From Ktedonospora formicarum (GTDB lineage: Bacteria > Chloroflexota > Ktedonobacteria > Ktedonobacterales > Ktedonobacteraceae): a stretch of 64,000 nucleotides of DNA. The stretch covers positions 3,873,721 through 3,937,720 of the forward strand of contig NZ_BNJF01000001.1 of assembly GCF_016587355.1 (NCBI RefSeq), in the 5' to 3' direction. The first letter of the stretch is position 1. Every line of letters starts with the position of its first letter. Position numbers and translations under genes: made by a program. The notes below the pieces were generated by a model. That model did no database searches. It saw only the letters and a list, made by a program, of their open reading frames with translations, and was not told where the DNA came from. This document shows, one piece after another, positions 17,478-25,975 of the stretch.

Positions 17478-17516
17478 GTTATATTGAATATAACTGATTG
17501 TAATTTCTTTTGTCAA
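17478..17516 (-). promoter_or_regulatory. consensus promoter with palindromic operator over the -10
   Basis: Minus strand: TTGACA (17516-17511), 18-base spacer, TATATT (17492-17487). A perfect palindrome GTTATATTCAATATAAC covers 17494-17478, overlapping the -10 and the predicted start site. This arrangement is typical of autorepression by the HTH protein encoded just downstream. Confidence 0.7.
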
Positions 17517-17619
17517 GAGATTAAGGGGAGACATTATGGCTAGGCGTAGGTATTCTATTGTAAGAGCGTGAGTTGTTTGGAGGAATGGGTGTGGGAGAGT
17601 TATACAGGTAAAAAAAGGA

Positions 17620-17651
17620 GGACCTGCTCTTTGGGGTTATTGAGCAGGTCC
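17620..17651 (-). terminator. rho-independent terminator of the penicillin acylase gene
   Basis: GGACCTGCTC (17620-17629) pairs with GAGCAGGTCC (17642-17651). On the minus strand it is followed by TCC and a run of seven T. It lies about 150 bases beyond the stop of the acylase gene. The rest of 17517-17797 shows no other feature. Confidence 0.8.
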
Positions 17652-17797
17652 AGTGACCTGAAAGGATGCTTCGCAAAGCCTGTGACTCACTCTGCTAGCG
17701 CATAGCTATACTATACAAGATACTTGTCAAGAAAGAGTCAGAACTCTGTAAAGTTTCTGTTGACTTCGATGACTACAATCTCTCAGCAACGGTAAAC

Positions 17798-20239
17798 TCA
17801 TGGATGAGGTGGATGTAGGATCAGGGTGCCTTCTGTGAGTGTCTCGATATGCTTGCGCTCAAAGAGCATTGGATGGTGGCGCACATCAAGCCACATTTGG
17901 ATGAAGTCATCATAGTGCTCGCTATTGGCATGCCCGGATTGTCCTGGGGCATGCCCCGAGAGTGAGTGCGAGAGGTCCGCGAGATCGACAATCTGACGGT
18001 AGGAGGGCACGGTAATGACGGTCTCGGGCTCGGCGGGTGAGACGGTGCCCATGTTGACGGTATCAATATCGCCGCCAACGGCGTAGGGGCCGCGATTAAA
18101 GATCTTCTCCAGAGCTTTCACCGAGCCCAGGGCATGATTATAGGTCATGCGGTGAATGGAGCCATACTGCCAGTTGAGCAAGTTCTCGCCGCGCTTGTCG
18201 CGTAACTCGCCCAGGGCCGCTTCAAAGGCCGCGCGTAGAGCCTCACTCCATGAGTGTGGACCATTGCGCATGGGGTTCTCGGCGAACCAATCATCATCAT
18301 GTTCCTTGAGCAGACGTATAAGGAGCGGGCGCTCGCGGCTGGCATAGCCGTTGAGGGTTGCCATGATAGTTGCACCAACTCCAAGGTAGCTATTGATCAA
18401 CTCCTGATCTTCGCCAACGAGCGCGTCGAGGACAAGGCGGGTCAGTTTGCGCAAGAAGGTCGTATAGATGGCTGCGCCGATGCTTTCCGGCGAGAGTACA
18501 TGGTCCCAGGTGCGTAAAATGTCTTGCGCGGCGCGCTCATGTGGCGTACGCGGCTCTATACTCAGGATGTAGGGCACAAATTCTTCCGCTGGCAAGGAGT
18601 ACTGGTCGGCTTGGATACGCGCCATGTCGGCGGGCGTAAGCTTGCCAGAACTGGTCAGCAGATCACGGATGCGCTGGGCGCGGTAGCCATTGAGCCACTC
18701 ATTACTGATATAGTAGGGATAGTTATCGTCGATAACGCGATTATTGGCGGTCGCGATAAAGTGTTGTTCGGGATTGAAGGTCTGGGGTAATTCGTCGAAG
18801 GGGATGTAGCCCTGCCACTCATACTCACCTGTCCAGCCGGGAGAGGGGAGGAGGGCTTGCTGCTGCTGGGGACGAATGGGAATCGATCCCGCCATCACAT
18901 AGCCGATATTGCCCTGGCGGTCGGCATAGACAAAGTTCTGTGGTGGGACATCCCAATCGCGCAGCCCTTCGCGGAATTCGTCCCAGTTGGTGGCGCGGTT
19001 GATCTTCTGGACTGCCCAGGCGATGTTACATTGCTCTAGCCCGGTCCAGCGGAGCGCGAGAGGAAGTTCACCTTTCTCCTCGCCCATGTTCTCAAGTGGT
19101 GGCATCTTGGTAATGATGGGGCCGTGGCGCGTCACGCGTACATCCTCTACTACAGGCTCCTCGCCCTTGATCTTGATGTACTCGCGATAGACCTTCGCGT
19201 TCTCCCATTGGCCCTGATACTCGTACTGGTTTGGGTTATCGGGATTGAACTTCTCGATATAGAGGTCCTGTACGTCGGAGACGGCGTTGGTAACGCCCCA
19301 GGCGATATGGCGGTTATGTCCAATCACGACGCCAGGCGAGCCTGGAAAGGATGCGCCAACGACATCGAGGTCACCCATGTTCAGGTGGCACTCGAACCAG
19401 ATGGAGGGTGCGGCCTGGCCCAGGTGTGGATCATTACAGAGGATGGGGAGTCCCGTTGTGGTCATGGTTCCATCGACGACCCAGTTGTTGCTCCCGCCCA
19501 TCATACCGAAGCCTGTGAGCTCTTTGATGCGTTCATACTGGTCAAGAAGGCCCGGATTGATACCTTGATAGGCCACGCCGGGTGGGATGATAAGAGGATG
19601 TGCGGGATCATAGCCCGCTTCGAGTTTGGCGGCTCGCTCGACTCCAATGCTGGCGACCAGACGCGCGCGGGTCAACTCGGTTTCCCAGTTTCCGCTCAGG
19701 TTCCAGCCAATCATTTTGCCCCATTGTAAGCAGTCGGCTAGCCTCCAGGGGTCGGGTCTGAAGCGCAAAATAGCGAACTCGGCGGGCAGTTGGCGCTGAT
19801 GGTGCTTTATATAGGTGTTGACGCCCAGAACATAGGCGGTAAGAATTTGCTTCATCTGCTCGGGAAGCTGTTGTACACCCTCAAGAGCGGAACGGTGCAT
19901 CCCGAGTCGGCGACTGAAGCGATCTACTTCTAGTGCGACTGGGCCGACGATTTCTGAGAGGCGACCAGCACCAATGCGCCGGTTAAGTTCCATTTGCCAG
20001 AGGCGCTCTTGCGCGTGTATAAAGCCTTGAGCGAAGAAGAGATCGTCTTCATTCCGGGCATATATATGTGGAACTCCATAATGATCGGTGATAATCTCGA
20101 CGGAGTCATGTAGTTCCGCGAAATGTAAGGTCCCTTGTTTCTGGGGACGGGCGCAGCGCGAGAGGAGATTAAAGGAGCCGGAGGCAAAGCCTGCGAGGTC
20201 TTCGGCGGTCTGGATTGTTTTACGCCACCAGGATGCCAT
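17798..20239 (-). CDS. penicillin acylase family (Ntn-hydrolase) protein
   Basis: 813 residues, an N-terminal nucleophile hydrolase precursor expected to self-cleave into alpha and beta chains. The alpha part has ITDHYGVPHIYARNEDDLFFAQG and ERLWQMELNRRIGAGRLSEI, classic for the family. The beta-chain nucleophile is Ser in MGGSNNWVVDG near residue 249, followed by NDPHLG. Residues VYADRQGNIGYVMAGSIPIR and HSWSEALRAAFE further support it. No export signal is seen at the N terminus, so it may be cytoplasmic or use another route. Members cleave beta-lactams, cyclic lipopeptides or acyl-homoserine lactones. Specificity is not predictable. AAGGAGGG lies before the ATG. Confidence 0.88.
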   Translation of the reverse strand: MASWWRKTIQTAEDLAGFASGSFNLLSRCARPQKQGTLHFAELHDSVEIITDHYGVPHIYARNEDDLFFAQGFIHAQERLWQMELNRRIGAGRLSEIVGPVALEVDRFSRRLGMHRSALEGVQQLPEQMKQILTAYVLGVNTYIKHHQRQLPAEFAILRFRPDPWRLADCLQWGKMIGWNLSGNWETELTRARLVASIGVERAAKLEAGYDPAHPLIIPPGVAYQGINPGLLDQYERIKELTGFGMMGGSNNWVVDGTMTTTGLPILCNDPHLGQAAPSIWFECHLNMGDLDVVGASFPGSPGVVIGHNRHIAWGVTNAVSDVQDLYIEKFNPDNPNQYEYQGQWENAKVYREYIKIKGEEPVVEDVRVTRHGPIITKMPPLENMGEEKGELPLALRWTGLEQCNIAWAVQKINRATNWDEFREGLRDWDVPPQNFVYADRQGNIGYVMAGSIPIRPQQQQALLPSPGWTGEYEWQGYIPFDELPQTFNPEQHFIATANNRVIDDNYPYYISNEWLNGYRAQRIRDLLTSSGKLTPADMARIQADQYSLPAEEFVPYILSIEPRTPHERAAQDILRTWDHVLSPESIGAAIYTTFLRKLTRLVLDALVGEDQELINSYLGVGATIMATLNGYASRERPLLIRLLKEHDDDWFAENPMRNGPHSWSEALRAAFEAALGELRDKRGENLLNWQYGSIHRMTYNHALGSVKALEKIFNRGPYAVGGDIDTVNMGTVSPAEPETVITVPSYRQIVDLADLSHSLSGHAPGQSGHANSEHYDDFIQMWLDVRHHPMLFERKHIETLTEGTLILHPPHP

Positions 20240-20278
20240 GTCGTGCCCTCCTTGAGTGTCTGCTTGGCGGCTAGACAG

Positions 20279-20324
20279 TAAAATAGCAGCAGGGCACCCC
20301 GGATGGGGCCCTACTGCTATTTTA
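20279..20324 (-). terminator. terminator hairpin between cysS and the acylase gene
   Basis: TAAAATAGCAG (20279-20289) pairs with CTGCTATTTTA (20314-20324), with a further GGGC/GCCC inner stem. It sits about 50 bases beyond the cysS stop and 40 before the acylase start. Confidence 0.75.
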
Positions 20325-20374
20325 CCTCATGTAGTGCTTGCATGCTAACTTTGCAGGCACCTCTATATCCTGGT

Positions 20375-21823
20375 TTAGACCAGTTCAGTGCCTTTGGGCG
20401 TGTCACGAACCTCGAAGCCGAGAGCTTTAAGCTGGTCGCGTAGCTGATCTGAGCGTGACCAGTTGCGTGAGGCGCGAGCCTCATCACGCTGGCGCACAAG
20501 TTCCTGAGCTTCGTCGCTGATCTCGCGAGGTTTCTTCGGCTCAACGGTATCCAGGCGCAGACCGAGCACTCGGTCAAAATCCAGGACCAGGCGGCGGCGC
20601 TCGGCAGGCTCTAGCCGCTGATTGCGTGCCGTCTCACGCGTGATGGCTAGCGCTGTTGGCAAATCCATATCGTTATTGATGGCCTCATGGAAGGTCTCGC
20701 GCACTCGCTGGCCCTCCTCTGACCATTCTGTCGACGCCTCTGTGATCGGCAACTCGGCTAGATCGTCGCGCAGGTTGTTGAGCGCATTCTGGGCGGCATG
20801 GATTGAGTCGTCGGTATAGTTGACCTTCGAGCGATAATGGGCCGTCAGTAGCAGGTAGCGGAAGGCCATGGGATCGATGCCCTCTTCTTTGAGCGTGCTG
20901 ACGAGCAAGACATTTCCCTTGGAGCGTGCCATTTTGATGCCTTCGCTATCGGCCTTCATCTTGCGATTGCCAATGATGAGGAACTCGCCATGCATCCAGT
21001 ATTTGACAGGCTCCTTGTCATAGACGCCCTGGCTCTGAGCGATCTCATCCTCATGGTGTGGGAAGAGTAGATCGAGTCCGCCGGTATGGATATCGAATTG
21101 CTCACCAAGGTACTTGGTCGCCATCGCGGAGCATTCAATGTGCCAGCCAGGGAAGCCAGAGCCCCAGGGGCTATTCCAGTTCATCTGGCGGCTCTCATCA
21201 CCGCTCTTCCAGAGCGCGAAATCCTCGGGAGAGCGCTTATCTTCTGCGACCTCCATCTGTTCGCGCCCATGCCCACCCGCGCGCAGGTTCTCGATGGTAT
21301 TGCCAGAGAGCTTGCCGTAGGTGGGGAATTTGGCGACATCGTAGTAAACATTGCCATTGGCGACATAGGCCAGCCCCTTCTCGATGAGCTTGCTCGTCAT
21401 TTCCTGCATTTCGGTGATATGATCGGTCGCTTTGGGATTGAGGTGAGGCGGCAGGATATTGAGTTCGGCGGAATCGCGCATATACTGCTCGGTATAGCGC
21501 TGGGAGATGTCATAGGCAGAGAGTCCGGTGACGCGTGCCTCATGCTCAAGCTTATCCTCGCCTAGCTCTTCGGTATCATTTTGCAGGTGCCCCACATCGG
21601 TGATATTACGTACCAGGTAGACATCGTACCCATTGTACTCAAGTACGCGGCGCAGCCAGTCGGTCATGATGAAGGTTCGCAGGTTGCCGACGTGGATGTC
21701 CTTGTATACCGTGGGGCCGCAGGAATAGATAGTGACGCGTGGTGGATTGAGTGGCTGAAAGAGCTCGCGCTCACGCGACATGGAATTGTATATGTAAACT
21801 GGTTTCTCAGAGTTAGTTGGCAT
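20375..21823 (-). CDS. cysS: cysteinyl-tRNA synthetase
   Basis: 482 residues, class Ia synthetase charging tRNA-Cys. YSCGPTVYKDIHVGNLRTF has the Zn-ligand Cys and the HIGH-like HVGN motif near residue 40. FPGWHIECSAM holds the further Zn ligand, and DLLFPHHEDEIAQS is the family block. KMARSKGN near residue 297 is the KMSKS equivalent. The C-terminal helical anticodon-binding part (RDEARASRNWSRSDQLRDQL) is present. Full length. No T-box leader was recognised upstream. Confidence 0.96.
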   Translation of the reverse strand: MPTNSEKPVYIYNSMSRERELFQPLNPPRVTIYSCGPTVYKDIHVGNLRTFIMTDWLRRVLEYNGYDVYLVRNITDVGHLQNDTEELGEDKLEHEARVTGLSAYDISQRYTEQYMRDSAELNILPPHLNPKATDHITEMQEMTSKLIEKGLAYVANGNVYYDVAKFPTYGKLSGNTIENLRAGGHGREQMEVAEDKRSPEDFALWKSGDESRQMNWNSPWGSGFPGWHIECSAMATKYLGEQFDIHTGGLDLLFPHHEDEIAQSQGVYDKEPVKYWMHGEFLIIGNRKMKADSEGIKMARSKGNVLLVSTLKEEGIDPMAFRYLLLTAHYRSKVNYTDDSIHAAQNALNNLRDDLAELPITEASTEWSEEGQRVRETFHEAINNDMDLPTALAITRETARNQRLEPAERRRLVLDFDRVLGLRLDTVEPKKPREISDEAQELVRQRDEARASRNWSRSDQLRDQLKALGFEVRDTPKGTELV

Positions 21824-22335
21824 GAGCTAATGATCCTCCTCTTGCGTTCAGGTGCATCTCTTGCATGGGCTTCCTGGTCATGAGTCGTTGCGCACGGGTC
21901 GTAAGTGCATAACACAAGACCGGGTTGAATAATCTAAAGGGGATAGCTCAGGCGGAGACGTGCGGAAGAGATGAATGTGTACAATTACTGGCAAACATGG
22001 TCTATTCCTGCAATCAAGAGGCAGGGCATAGCGACGGAGCGGTGTGCTCTAGCCTGACCTGATTGAGGCGCACGTCAATTACGTTCACGAAGGGCTGAGC
22101 TAAAGCGAGAAGGGCGGCCTTCGTGAACGCAGCGACAGGCGCAAGAGTGAATCTGTTTGCGATGCTGCGTATACCAGTACACAAATGAACTCCAGGTATG
22201 AGATGTTAGTGAGTATATTCTGACCTATGTCAGTATACCATATCGGCGCGCGAGAGTATATCTTTTACACGTTAGTCGAAACTCAAGCACACGAAGGGCT
22301 TCACATCAGATCTTAGAAATGCATACTGACACTGT
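21824..22335. other. 512-base intergenic region upstream of cysS
   Basis: No gene recognised. It holds a perfect 12-bp inverted repeat (22082-22093/22118-22129). No T-box consensus was found in either orientation. A tRNA-like stretch near 21939 does not fold into a tRNA. Confidence 0.5.
22082..22129. repeat. 12-bp perfect inverted repeat
   Basis: CGTTCACGAAGG (22082-22093) and CCTTCGTGAACG (22118-22129) with a 24-base loop, in the cysS leader region. Could be an RNA hairpin or a protein site. Confidence 0.6.
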
Positions 22336-22530
22336 CTAGCGTGTTGCTTGGCGCGCTAACAAGAAGAACGTCAGGCCGACAACAAATGAAGCCAGAGCTG
22401 TGATGATATGTGTCTGGCGCTGATCAAAGAGAAAGAGAACCAGCCAGCCTATGCCGACCAGTGTCCAGGCTACCGATCCAACATACCAATTCTTGAGCCA
22501 TCGTGATGCCCATTGCCTGGCTTTTGTCAT
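22336..22530 (-). CDS. 64-residue two-helix membrane protein
   Basis: ATG 22530 has an excellent ribosome site (GAGGAGGGAGAAAGC), and residues upstream of it in the same frame look non-coding, so the short form is chosen. A basic N terminus (TKARQWASRWLKNW) is followed by two hydrophobic helices (about VAWTLVGIGWLVLFLF and IITALASFVVGLTFFLLA). Family not recognised. It follows another membrane protein gene on the same strand, so the pair may form a small operon. Confidence 0.65.
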   Translation of the reverse strand: MTKARQWASRWLKNWYVGSVAWTLVGIGWLVLFLFDQRQTHIITALASFVVGLTFFLLARQATR

Positions 22531-22657
22531 GCTTTCTCCCTCCTCATCCCTGAGTAACAGCAACAGCTCCTCTATCACTACAAGACGCCTATATTCATAA
22601 TACGATATTTGAGGTGGGAAAGGTAACTGTATGTGCGCACCACTCATGCCTGGGTCG

Positions 22658-23082
22658 CTATCCTGTTGGTCGGAGCGAGCGTTGCTGATGCCTGCTGAGG
22701 AGTAAACGAATGACAAAGGCTATGACCACAATAGCCAGGGGGAGGGCGAGCCAGGCTCCCCCCGATCCGAAGAAGAACAATGAGGCAACAGGAACAATGA
22801 TGAGAGGTATGACCATGCCGTAGCTGAGCGTACGTAGTTTCGGGAAGAAAAGCAGTACCAACATTGCTGGATAGATGATTGCATAGAGCATGAGTGCTAT
22901 GACCTGTGAGATCAGGCCAAAGAAGCTCAGATATGTGCTGATCCCCCCATATTCGCGGTATGCATAACGATAAAGAGCACCAGTTGTCCAATACTAAACA
23001 AAAGGGTGGGAAGGAGTGCAATAACGAAACCGAGAGCAAATGGAAAGGTAAGGCGTTGATAAATTGCCCGAAAGGCTTGCAT
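22658..23082 (-). CDS. multi-pass membrane protein, frameshifted at a G6 run
   Basis: Starts at ATG 23082 with a strong GGAGGAG site 7 bases away. The first frame codes 51 residues (starts MQAFRAIYQRLTFPFALGFV) and stops just after a run of six G (minus strand; C at 22944-22949). The next frame continues without a break as hydrophobic membrane sequence (STYLSFFGLISQVIALML and on) to TAG 22658. One extra G restores a single frame of about 141 residues with four or five helices. Family not recognised. Either a consensus error or a real frameshift. Confidence 0.6.
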
Positions 23083-23100
23083 GTTATCGCTCCTCCACAG

Positions 23101-23136
23101 ATTGAATACTGTTCAGATTCCAAACACTGTTTGGAA
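23101..23136 (-). promoter_or_regulatory. composite palindromic operator-like motif (copy 1)
   Basis: TTCCAAACA-G-TGTTTGGAA on the minus strand (23136-23118) is a perfect 9-1-9 palindrome, followed by TCT and GAACAGTATTC. It ends about 10 bases before the ribosome site of the membrane protein gene. Nearly the same composite lies upstream of mutS at 41043-41079. The rest of 23083-23357 shows no gene. Confidence 0.5.
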
Positions 23137-23357
23137 AACAATAGCGCCACCAGAAAGGCTCAAGTCAGACAAGCGAGCAGTCGTGTTTTCAGTATAGACT
23201 TGCCGCAAAGAGGAAAGGGGGAGGAAACAGCCATTCTTATAGTCTTGAGCGGCGGGAGAGATGGAGAAACAATGTCCCGTCTGTGCTTCGATAGGCTGAC
23301 TGGGTTCTGTCGGGGGCAGGGGATTGGAGGGGATTGTGAAGGAGGATCCTTAGCGGG

Positions 23358-23777
23358 CTATTTATGCCTATCCTGGTAGGTGCGGAGATCATCGGCGAGC
23401 GCGTAGCGAGCAGGATGTTCGGTATCGATGAGCACGTTGATGAGGTAGCCTTCGCGGTATTCTTCAGGTAATTGCTTGAGGGGGCGGCTACGAAAGGTAT
23501 AGGCCTCTTCAGTCTCAGGATCAGTCCATTCCGCGATGACGATGTGGCGAACTGACGTGGTTTGAGGGTGGTGCTCTTCTGTCTCATTGGTGGAGGGGAC
23601 TGGTTGGGAGGCGGATGCGAGCAGATGCAGTTCGCGGATACGGGCCTGGATGGGAGTACCATTGAGAGCAAGCCAGTGCATCTCCTGGCGTTCAATATAT
23701 GCCATGCTTACAAGAAAGAGAATGAACGCCACAACGGCAACACTGAAGATGATAAGCAAGATTAATAACCAGGGCAT
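23358..23777 (-). CDS. membrane-anchored protein, DUF3592-like
   Basis: 139 residues: one N-terminal membrane helix (about residues 2-27), then a soluble domain. Its beta-rich pattern (LNGTPIQARIRELHLL near the start, then RHIVIAEWTDPETEEAYTF and GYLINVLIDTEHPARYAL) resembles DUF3592-type extracytoplasmic domains. It is preceded by a 131-base inverted-repeat element and belongs to a minus-strand group of small envelope proteins. Function unknown. Confidence 0.65.
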   Translation of the reverse strand: MPWLLILLIIFSVAVVAFILFLVSMAYIERQEMHWLALNGTPIQARIRELHLLASASQPVPSTNETEEHHPQTTSVRHIVIAEWTDPETEEAYTFRSRPLKQLPEEYREGYLINVLIDTEHPARYALADDLRTYQDRHK

Positions 23778-23889
23778 AAGTTATTTGGCCTCCTGATATT
23801 CCGCTAGAGTGTGTCTCCGCTATGTGACACGCATACGCACTATTATAGGCGATCCGCGCCAATCTTGCACTGGGTTTTAGTGTGGTGCT

Positions 23890-24020
23890 GCTGCTGAAGC
23901 GACGCGGCTACATATGATGAGTAGACGTATGAATGGGAGCGGTTAACATTAGTTGCATCTGATGTTTGTTTCGCTCTTCCAAGCGCCTCCTTCCATATGT
24001 AGCCGCGTCGCTTCAGCAGC
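23890..24020. repeat. 131-base element with 27-bp perfect terminal inverted repeats
   Basis: Bases 23890-23916 and 23994-24020 are exact reverse complements (27 of 27), starting GCTGCTGAAGCGACGCGGCT. They enclose a 77-base AT-richer core with no gene. The element lies 11 bases past the stop of the 24032 gene, so it could also act as a very strong hairpin at the transcript end. MITE-like in form. No second copy was seen in this window. Confidence 0.75.
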
Positions 24021-24031
24021 GGCATTCCAGG

Positions 24032-25231
24032 TTATTCTTCCTTTCGTTTCCCAATCTGGGTGGCGTCGGGGTCGGCATTGGGGGGCAACTGATAGCCTCC
24101 ATAGGCTGTACCGGCTTCGGGGCTGATTGGGTGTGGTTGGGCCTCCTGTTGTGGAGTGTATTGTTCCGATCCATATTGCTCAAAAGGGGCAGGTTGAGCA
24201 AAGGGATAGGAAGCGTTGGGTGTTTGCGCGGGATCTGCGAAGGGATTGGGTGGTTGTGGGGTATATTGTCCTGACCCATAATGTTCGGAGGGTGCGGGTT
24301 GGGCAGGTGGATAGGAGGGAGAGGCGGGTTGAGCGAGAGGCGCGGACTCAGTGGGCATATAGCCAGGATAAGAAGGATGTGAAGGCTGGACCTGTGGCGT
24401 GGGTGCTACAGGCGGGTAGCCAGGATAGGATGGGTGAGAGAGCTGAGCCTGTGGCGTGGGTGCTACAGGCGGGTAGCCAGGATAGGATGGGTGAGAGAGC
24501 TGAGCCTGTGGCATGGGTGTTATCGAGGGGTAGCCGGGATAAGAAGGATGAGATGGTTGTGCGGGTGGGTACGCAGCATAAGGCGATTGCGCTTGTGGCG
24601 CGTATGGCATAGGCGCGCCAGGATATGGCGGGACCTGTCCTGGTTGCATTACCATGTAAGAAGGAGACCCTACCGCTTGTAAGCCACGGCGGAGGAATAA
24701 CCCCACAATGAGAAGGATGGCTCCCAGGATGATGGCCCCTGTTCCAATGGGCCAGTCATTCTCGTAGCGTCCTTGGGGATTCTGAACATACTGGCGTGTA
24801 TTGATTGCTACTGACTGATTGCCGCTATTTGCTACTAACTGAACCAGGCGATAGGCGGTACCGCTGATCGTGTAATTCTCTTCTCCTTCGTTACTGGTAT
24901 CCTTGCCTGTAATATGAATCGGTGCCGAGGTTGCATCGTCATAGCTAATCATGTATGAAGTTGGCGAAAGACTTAGCAGATCATCCCAATTCACGAAATC
25001 GGCGGTATTCATATAGTAAATGTTAGGATCGCCTTTGAGTTGAATGTAAAAGATAGCTTTGCTACTGCTATTGCTCATATCGCTGCTGGGATCGAGAACA
25101 GTGTGAATGAGCTTATCGGGACCACTGGCTTTGTACCCCAGGTAGTGTGAGCGGGAGCCGTAGATTATGCCACCAATGACCAGGACTCCCCCAAGGATGA
25201 GAAGGAGCAGTGATGTTTGAGTGCGGCGCAT
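24032..25231 (-). CDS. two-helix membrane protein with Pro/Tyr-rich tandem-repeat tail
   Basis: 399 residues. A first helix (about 8-25) is followed by a soluble domain of about 135 residues and a second helix (about 164-181). A long Pro/Ala/Ser/Tyr-rich C-terminal tail follows, probably cytoplasmic. The tail contains four 19-residue repeats (residues about 224-299) of the type AQLSHPSYPGYPPVAPTPQ, then YP/QP-rich sequence and a charged end (TQIGKRKEE). Such SYPGYPP tails resemble low-complexity interaction arms. The soluble domain has no recognised family. Alone on its strand. Confidence 0.75.
   Translation of the reverse strand: MRRTQTSLLLLILGGVLVIGGIIYGSRSHYLGYKASGPDKLIHTVLDPSSDMSNSSSKAIFYIQLKGDPNIYYMNTADFVNWDDLLSLSPTSYMISYDDATSAPIHITGKDTSNEGEENYTISGTAYRLVQLVANSGNQSVAINTRQYVQNPQGRYENDWPIGTGAIILGAILLIVGLFLRRGLQAVGSPSYMVMQPGQVPPYPGAPMPYAPQAQSPYAAYPPAQPSHPSYPGYPSITPMPQAQLSHPSYPGYPPVAPTPQAQLSHPSYPGYPPVAPTPQVQPSHPSYPGYMPTESAPLAQPASPSYPPAQPAPSEHYGSGQYTPQPPNPFADPAQTPNASYPFAQPAPFEQYGSEQYTPQQEAQPHPISPEAGTAYGGYQLPPNADPDATQIGKRKEE
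24335..24562 (-). repeat. four 57-base tandem repeats
   Basis: Four in-frame 57-base units, each coding one 19-residue SHPSYPGYPP repeat. The middle two are nearly identical at DNA level, which suggests recent duplication. A good candidate for length variation between strains. Confidence 0.8.
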
Positions 25232-25414
25232 CAGGGAAACCTCATTTCTGCTGCAAGGATGTCGGATTTATTATTTATAATAGCGAATATATTGTTCTTA
25301 TTGTACGCTACTTAATCACAAATGGACAGGTCGTGCTCCACAAAAGGGCTATGCTACAATAATGTCTTCTATTGATGCGTGTGAATATATATTTGCGAGA
25401 TGGGGCTAATAAGT

Positions 25415-25951
25415 ATGCAGAAGATTGTCATTATGTCCTACGATGTAAGCTGGCCGCATGTCTTCGAGAAGGAGCGGACGTTGATCGAGGGTGTGATTGG
25501 GGCATACGCCGAAGAGATACAACATATTGGGAGCACATCGATACCGGGATTAAGTGCCAAGCCAATCATTGATATCCTGGTCATTGTGCGTAGCCTGGAT
25601 CTCGTTGCAGAATGTGTTGGACCTTTGGAGGCGCTAGATTATATGTATCGAGGCGAGAACGGCATTCCAGAGCGACACTATTTTGTCAAGCCGCACGGCG
25701 TCTCCTCTTTCGAGCATCTCTTTCATCTGCATATGATAGAGCGTACAAGTGAGCAGATGAGGATGGTTCGCTTCCGTGACTACCTTATCGCGCATCCAGA
25801 GGCGCGCCAGGCGTACCAAGAACTAAAGATAGATCTAGCGGCACGCTACGGCTCCGACCGGGTAGGCTATACCGATGCCAAGGCCGATTTTGTGCTCGAC
25901 ATTGTGCGGAAGGCTGAGGAAGAGTGCCACCGAGAAGGGGGCAGTTCATAA
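25415..25951 (+). CDS. GrpB/UPF0157 family nucleotidyltransferase-like protein
   Basis: About 178 residues. The family signature is complete: YDVSWPHVFEKE near the start, then HIGSTSIPGLSAKPIIDILV near residue 45, HYFVKPHG, and HLHMIE near residue 110. The C-terminal FRDYLIAHPEARQAYQELK block is also typical. The GST...KPIIDI stretch resembles the active site of minimal nucleotidyltransferases, but biochemical function is not established. ATG 25415 matches the usual family start. ATG 25400, five codons earlier, is the alternative. Convergent with metH. Confidence 0.85.
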   Translation: MQKIVIMSYDVSWPHVFEKERTLIEGVIGAYAEEIQHIGSTSIPGLSAKPIIDILVIVRSLDLVAECVGPLEALDYMYRGENGIPERHYFVKPHGVSSFEHLFHLHMIERTSEQMRMVRFRDYLIAHPEARQAYQELKIDLAARYGSDRVGYTDAKADFVLDIVRKAEEECHREGGSS

Positions 25952-25964
25952 GCTGCGCCCCTTC
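25934..25964. terminator. hairpin between grpB-like gene and metH
   Basis: GAAGGGGGCAG (25934-25944) pairs with CTGCGCCCCTTC (25953-25964) with one bulge, overlapping the stop of the GrpB-like gene and 12 bases from the metH stop. No long T-run. Confidence 0.45.
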
Positions 25965-25975
25965 TTGATGGTTGA

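Noticed and set aside
18156..19729. Long plus-strand open frames inside the penicillin acylase gene
   Set aside because: They are antisense shadows of a gene with complete family motifs and lack ribosome sites.
21939..21975. GGGGATAGCTCAGGCGG resembles the 5' part of a tRNA
   Set aside because: No anticodon arm, T-arm (GGTTCGA) or matching acceptor strand follows in the next 70 bases.
21824..22335. T-box leader for cysS
   Set aside because: The AGGGTGG-type T-box sequence is not present on either strand.
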